A stretch of 64,000 bases of DNA, taken from Curtobacterium pusillum (GTDB lineage Bacteria > Actinomycetota > Actinomycetes > Actinomycetales > Microbacteriaceae). The translations under genes were made by a program, and so were the position numbers. The stretch lies in NCBI GenBank assembly GCA_002025645.1, contig CP018783.1, positions 3,348,001 through 3,412,000 of the forward strand, in the 5' to 3' direction. Under the pieces are notes generated by a model, which was given only the letters and a program-made list of their open reading frames with translations, was not told where the DNA came from and ran no database searches. Position 1 is the stretch's first letter; every line of letters starts with the position of its first letter. Below, in pieces: positions 61,904 to 64,000 of the stretch.

Positions 61904-61944
61904 CGCGCACGTTCTGTCCCATGACGGGTGCGGTAGGAAGCGGA
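61904..61944 (+). repeat. 41-bp direct repeat, copy 2
   Basis: Begins CGCGCACGTTCTGTCCCATG. The four substitutions mostly weaken the inner hairpin, so the outer CGCAC/GTGCG stem is the conserved part. Confidence 0.75.
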
Positions 61945-61969
61945 TTCGCGCGTGGTGAGCAGGAACGAA

Positions 61970-62026
61970 CGGCCTCCTACGCGCGAAACAGCCTCCTACG
62001 CGCGAAACGGCCTCCTCCGCGCGGAA
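61970..62026 (+). repeat. Three tandem 19-bp repeats
   Basis: Units at 61970, 61989 and 62008 follow CGGCCTCCTACGCGCGAAA, the third with changes (CTCCGCGCGGAA). Another CGGCC follows. No spacers, so it is not CRISPR. Confidence 0.75.
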
Positions 62027-62054
62027 CGGCCCACAGACGCCCCGCGGGCTGCGG

Positions 62055-62603
62055 TCAGAGCTGCGCAGCCGCCAGGGTCGCGGCGACGCCGAGCACGATC
62101 ATCGCGACGACGGTCCAGCCGTGCACGCGGTGGGTGATCGGCGCAGCCGTCACCGTCGCCGGGGGTGGGCCGTCCTGCGGCGGCGGGGCGGGCACGAAGA
62201 CCCGCATGCGCTCGGCCGCAGCGTCGACGTCGAGGTGATCCGCGCCTCCAGGCCGCCCGTCGACCACGGCGCTGAGCCGTGCCGACCTGCGGGTCGCGAG
62301 CCAGGTGCGGCGGACGCCCTCGCTCGAGACGACCTCGATGCCGTACTTGGTGCGGACCTCGGTGACCCGCCGCCAGGCGTAGGTGCTCGTGCGTCGGACG
62401 TCGACGACGCGGAGGTGCTCCGGGGTGAGCTCGTAGCGCGGGCGCCACAGCACGGCCCAGGCGACGAACGCGACGAAGATGCTCGGCACGGGTGTGAGCC
62501 AGGGACTCCCGCCGCTGATCAGCGCGAGCGGGACGAGGGCGACGGACGCGACCCAGAGGACGACGGCGAGCGTGCGCATGCCGGGGGCGAGGATCGTGGT
62601 CAC
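62055..62603 (-). CDS. PH domain-containing membrane protein (copy 2)
   Basis: A 182-residue protein with two N-terminal helices (LAVVLWVASVALVPLAL; SIFVAFVAWAVLWR), a PH domain starting LWRPRYELTPEHLRVVDVRR, and a final helix (GWTVVAMIVLGVAATLAAA). Architecture and the LWRPR junction match the copy at 59209, suggesting paralogy. The GTG at 62603 has a TACGCT -10 box 7 nt upstream; longer starts up to 62804 would add an unstructured extension. Near 62246 the gene carries GCGCCTCCAGGCC, a half copy of the palindrome family. Confidence 0.72.
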   Translation of the reverse strand: MTTILAPGMRTLAVVLWVASVALVPLALISGGSPWLTPVPSIFVAFVAWAVLWRPRYELTPEHLRVVDVRRTSTYAWRRVTEVRTKYGIEVVSSEGVRRTWLATRRSARLSAVVDGRPGGADHLDVDAAAERMRVFVPAPPPQDGPPPATVTAAPITHRVHGWTVVAMIVLGVAATLAAAQL

Positions 62604-62847
62604 GCCGAAGAGCGTACGAGACGCGGTGACGAGATGCCTCCCCGGAGACGTCCGGGGAGCGGGTGTGACACACCGGCGCGTATCTCCGGACGACCCGATT
62701 CTCCGGGGAGGCAGATCCTGTGTGGACCTCTCGTCCCAGCAATGTTCCTCGGCCCCCAGTTCGGGTGTCAATACCCCACGGGAATTGTTTCCGGAGATCG
62801 ACACGCTGATCCTGCTGTAATTGAATGCGCGCGCATCGAGGGTGCGC
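62604..62847. other. 244-bp gene-free region between the PH protein and peroxiredoxin genes
   Basis: Contains TACGCT (minus, 62611-62616), a 9-bp hairpin CTCCCCGGA/TCCGGGGAG at 62638-62659, the symmetric GGTGTGACACACC at 62662-62674, further TCTCCGG elements, and then an A+T-richer stretch (62740-62825). No gene is seen. Confidence 0.5.
62611..62616 (-). promoter_or_regulatory. -10 box (TACGCT) of the PH protein gene at 62055
   Basis: Read on the minus strand, TACGCT ends 7 nt before the GTG at 62603. No ribosome binding site is present, so leaderless initiation is likely. Confidence 0.45.
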
Positions 62848-63327
62848 TCACGCGACGAGGAGCTCGATCTGCGCCCGGATCGTCTCGGCCTTCGGGAAGC
62901 GCAGACCGACCAGTCCGACGTGTCGCCAGCGGATCACCCCGTCGGGTCCGATGACGAACACGGACCGGCGGAGGCCGATGCCTGGGACCTGCACGCCGTA
63001 GGCGCGGATGACCTCGCCGGAGGTGTCGCTGAGCAGCGGGAAGGTGAGCGAGGAGCCGCGGGCGAAGTCCTCGTGGGAGTCGAGCGCCTGCGGGCTGACA
63101 CCCCACACGACCGCACCGAGGTCGCCGAAGTCGTCGAGCTCTTCCTGGTAGCTGCAGAGCTGCGCCGTGCAGACGGGGGAGGCGTCGCCCGGGTAGAACG
63201 CGAGCACGAGGGTCCGGCCGATCTCGGCGGACAGCGAGTACTCGTCGTCGAGGCGGGTCCCGTCACGCACGATCATGCCGGGCAGGGAGAAGCCCGGCGC
63301 TGGATCGCCGATCTCGGGGATGCTCAT
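62848..63327 (-). CDS. Peroxiredoxin (Bcp/PrxQ type)
   Basis: A 159-residue thiol peroxidase reducing peroxides. The peroxidatic cysteine is C53 in SPVCTAQLC, with the resolving cysteine C58 five residues on, the Bcp/PrxQ arrangement. IRAYGVQVPGIGLRRSVFVI and GVIRWRHVG complete the AhpC/TSA fold. It is cytoplasmic. It is on the same strand as the CPBP gene, 67 bp downstream. Confidence 0.9.
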   Translation of the reverse strand: MSIPEIGDPAPGFSLPGMIVRDGTRLDDEYSLSAEIGRTLVLAFYPGDASPVCTAQLCSYQEELDDFGDLGAVVWGVSPQALDSHEDFARGSSLTFPLLSDTSGEVIRAYGVQVPGIGLRRSVFVIGPDGVIRWRHVGLVGLRFPKAETIRAQIELLVA

Positions 63328-63394
63328 GTGCTCACGGTAGGGCCGCGTGATCGGCGGGGCGGCGCGCCGCGCTGTGGGTTCGCTGTGGGTCCGG

Positions 63395-63988
63395 TCAGCG
63401 GAAGAGCTGCGGGAACGCGTGGGCGACCCACGGGTACCCGACGAACACGACGGCGTCGAGCAGGCAGTGTGTGATGACGAGGGGGAGCAGGCGACCCCAC
63501 TTCGTGTAGATCCACCCGAAGACGACCCCCATCACGGCGTTGCCGACGAACGCGCCGAAGCCCTGGTAGAGGTGGTAGCTGCCGCGCAGGACGGCGGTCG
63601 ACAGGATGACCTGCCACCGGCCCCACCCGAGGCCCCCGAGTCGTTCGTACAGGTACCCGACGACGATCACTTCCTCCTGCAACCCGGAGCGGATCGCCGA
63701 GAGCAGCAGGACGGGGATCGTCCACCAGTACGAGTCGAGCGCTGCCGGGTTCACGTCCACGGTGATGCCGAGCGCCCGGCCGACGAAGTACAGCGCCAGG
63801 CCGGGGACCCCGATGCACAGGGCGATCAGCGCAGCGCCGCCGAGGTCCGGCTTCACGCGGAACCGGTCGATGCCCAGCCTGGCGAGGTGCGGGCGTGTGG
63901 TGCTCCACAGCAGGAAGCACACGAGCGCGACCGGTGCCAGGTCAACGGCGATGCCGACCAGCTGTCGCGCGAAGTCGACGTACTGCAC
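63395..63988 (-). CDS. CPBP family intramembrane metalloprotease (may be 5' truncated)
   Basis: A polytopic membrane protein of at least 197 residues of the CPBP/ABI family. The motif with the paired glutamates is SGLQEEVIVVGYLYERLG; HLYQGFGAFVGNAVMGVVFG and LLPLVITHCLLDAVVF supply the later histidines. The GTG at 63988 is a reasonable start, but the frame stays open to the window edge at 64000, so the true start may lie outside. Confidence 0.82.
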   Translation of the reverse strand: MQYVDFARQLVGIAVDLAPVALVCFLLWSTTRPHLARLGIDRFRVKPDLGGAALIALCIGVPGLALYFVGRALGITVDVNPAALDSYWWTIPVLLLSAIRSGLQEEVIVVGYLYERLGGLGWGRWQVILSTAVLRGSYHLYQGFGAFVGNAVMGVVFGWIYTKWGRLLPLVITHCLLDAVVFVGYPWVAHAFPQLFR

Positions 63989-64000
63989 GGTCGTCGTCGA

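Larger units (their letters stand above)
61794..62054. repeat. Repeat-rich intergenic region
   Basis: No gene is recognised. It holds two 41-bp direct repeats (61800-61840 and 61904-61944, 37 of 41 identical), a half copy of the CTGGAGGC family between them (61879-61898), and three 19-bp tandem units (61970-62026). Confidence 0.7.

Noticed and set aside
61970-62026. Three 19-bp tandem units as a CRISPR array
   Set aside because: Units abut directly, no spacers, no cas genes in the window.
62604-62804. Extended N-terminus for the PH protein starting at 62804
   Set aside because: The added 67 residues are low-complexity and would cover the -10 box and hairpins; the start at 62603 begins directly with the first membrane helix.

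Overview
The window is a gene-dense (about 70 % G+C) stretch of chromosome from a mycothiol-producing actinobacterium. The mycothiol conjugate amidase, a short Z-prenyl diphosphate synthase, a DUF6264-type protein, frequent GTG starts, many start codons directly behind a TANNNT -10 box, and codon use fit Microbacteriaceae, most likely Curtobacterium. That placement is inference; there is no rRNA in the window, and I saw no tRNA, CRISPR, IS element or prophage.

Layout. (a) 1-22 kb is a conserved housekeeping block: YcaQ-like protein (cut by the edge), AI-2E exporter, ilvA, greA, DUF4307, mca, hlyIII, short-chain uppS, a class V aminotransferase, phoH, fumC, beta-carbonic anhydrase, DUF4245, xseB, an alpha/beta hydrolase, xseA, ispH, DUF6264, M18 aminopeptidase, fbaA/glpX (divergent) and rmuC. 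From memory, its content and order resemble the M. tuberculosis Rv1080c-Rv1112 neighbourhood (greA, mca, uppS, phoH2, fum, glpX, xse, ispH, ychF); ychF follows at 35.4 kb. (b) 22-33.7 kb is a complete myo-inositol catabolic unit: a nine-gene operon (iolC, aldolase, iolA, iolB, iolD, iolE, iolG, iolH-like, transaldolase), a tautomerase gene, and a convergent GntR/UTRA regulator. The same 10-bp inverted repeat (TGTCATGACA, TGTCAGGACA, TGTCGTGACA) lies at the promoter of each of the three transcription units, which defines a local regulon.

(c) 33.8-41 kb is an accessory stretch of small, poorly conserved genes. It includes an HTH-fused MntA / HepT (HEPN) toxin-antitoxin pair enclosed by 38-bp direct repeats, a DUF2335 membrane protein, a DUF2510-DUF4177 protein and several unknowns. 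(d) 41-47.5 kb holds assorted metabolic and regulatory genes: a PEP-mutase family lyase, a MalY-type C-S lyase, two GNATs, LysR, an FBP/FusB-like zinc protein, and an M56 peptidase with BlaI. (e) 47.5-52.3 kb is gcvT-gcvH-gcvP behind a tandem glycine riboswitch. (f) 52.3-64 kb has an S9 peptidase, a peptide ABC transporter (lipoprotein, two permeases, fused OppDF ATPase) interrupted by antisense genes for PH-domain membrane proteins, a Bcp-type peroxiredoxin and a CPBP protease.

Non-coding organisation is striking. Near-perfect palindromes of 30-50 bp sit at many gene ends and act as likely terminators. Several belong to one sequence family built on CTGGAGGCGCGG, and a second family is built on GCGACAG. 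Half copies of the first family lie in other gaps and even inside two genes. A repeat cluster at 61.8-62.03 kb combines 41-bp direct repeats with three 19-bp tandem units.
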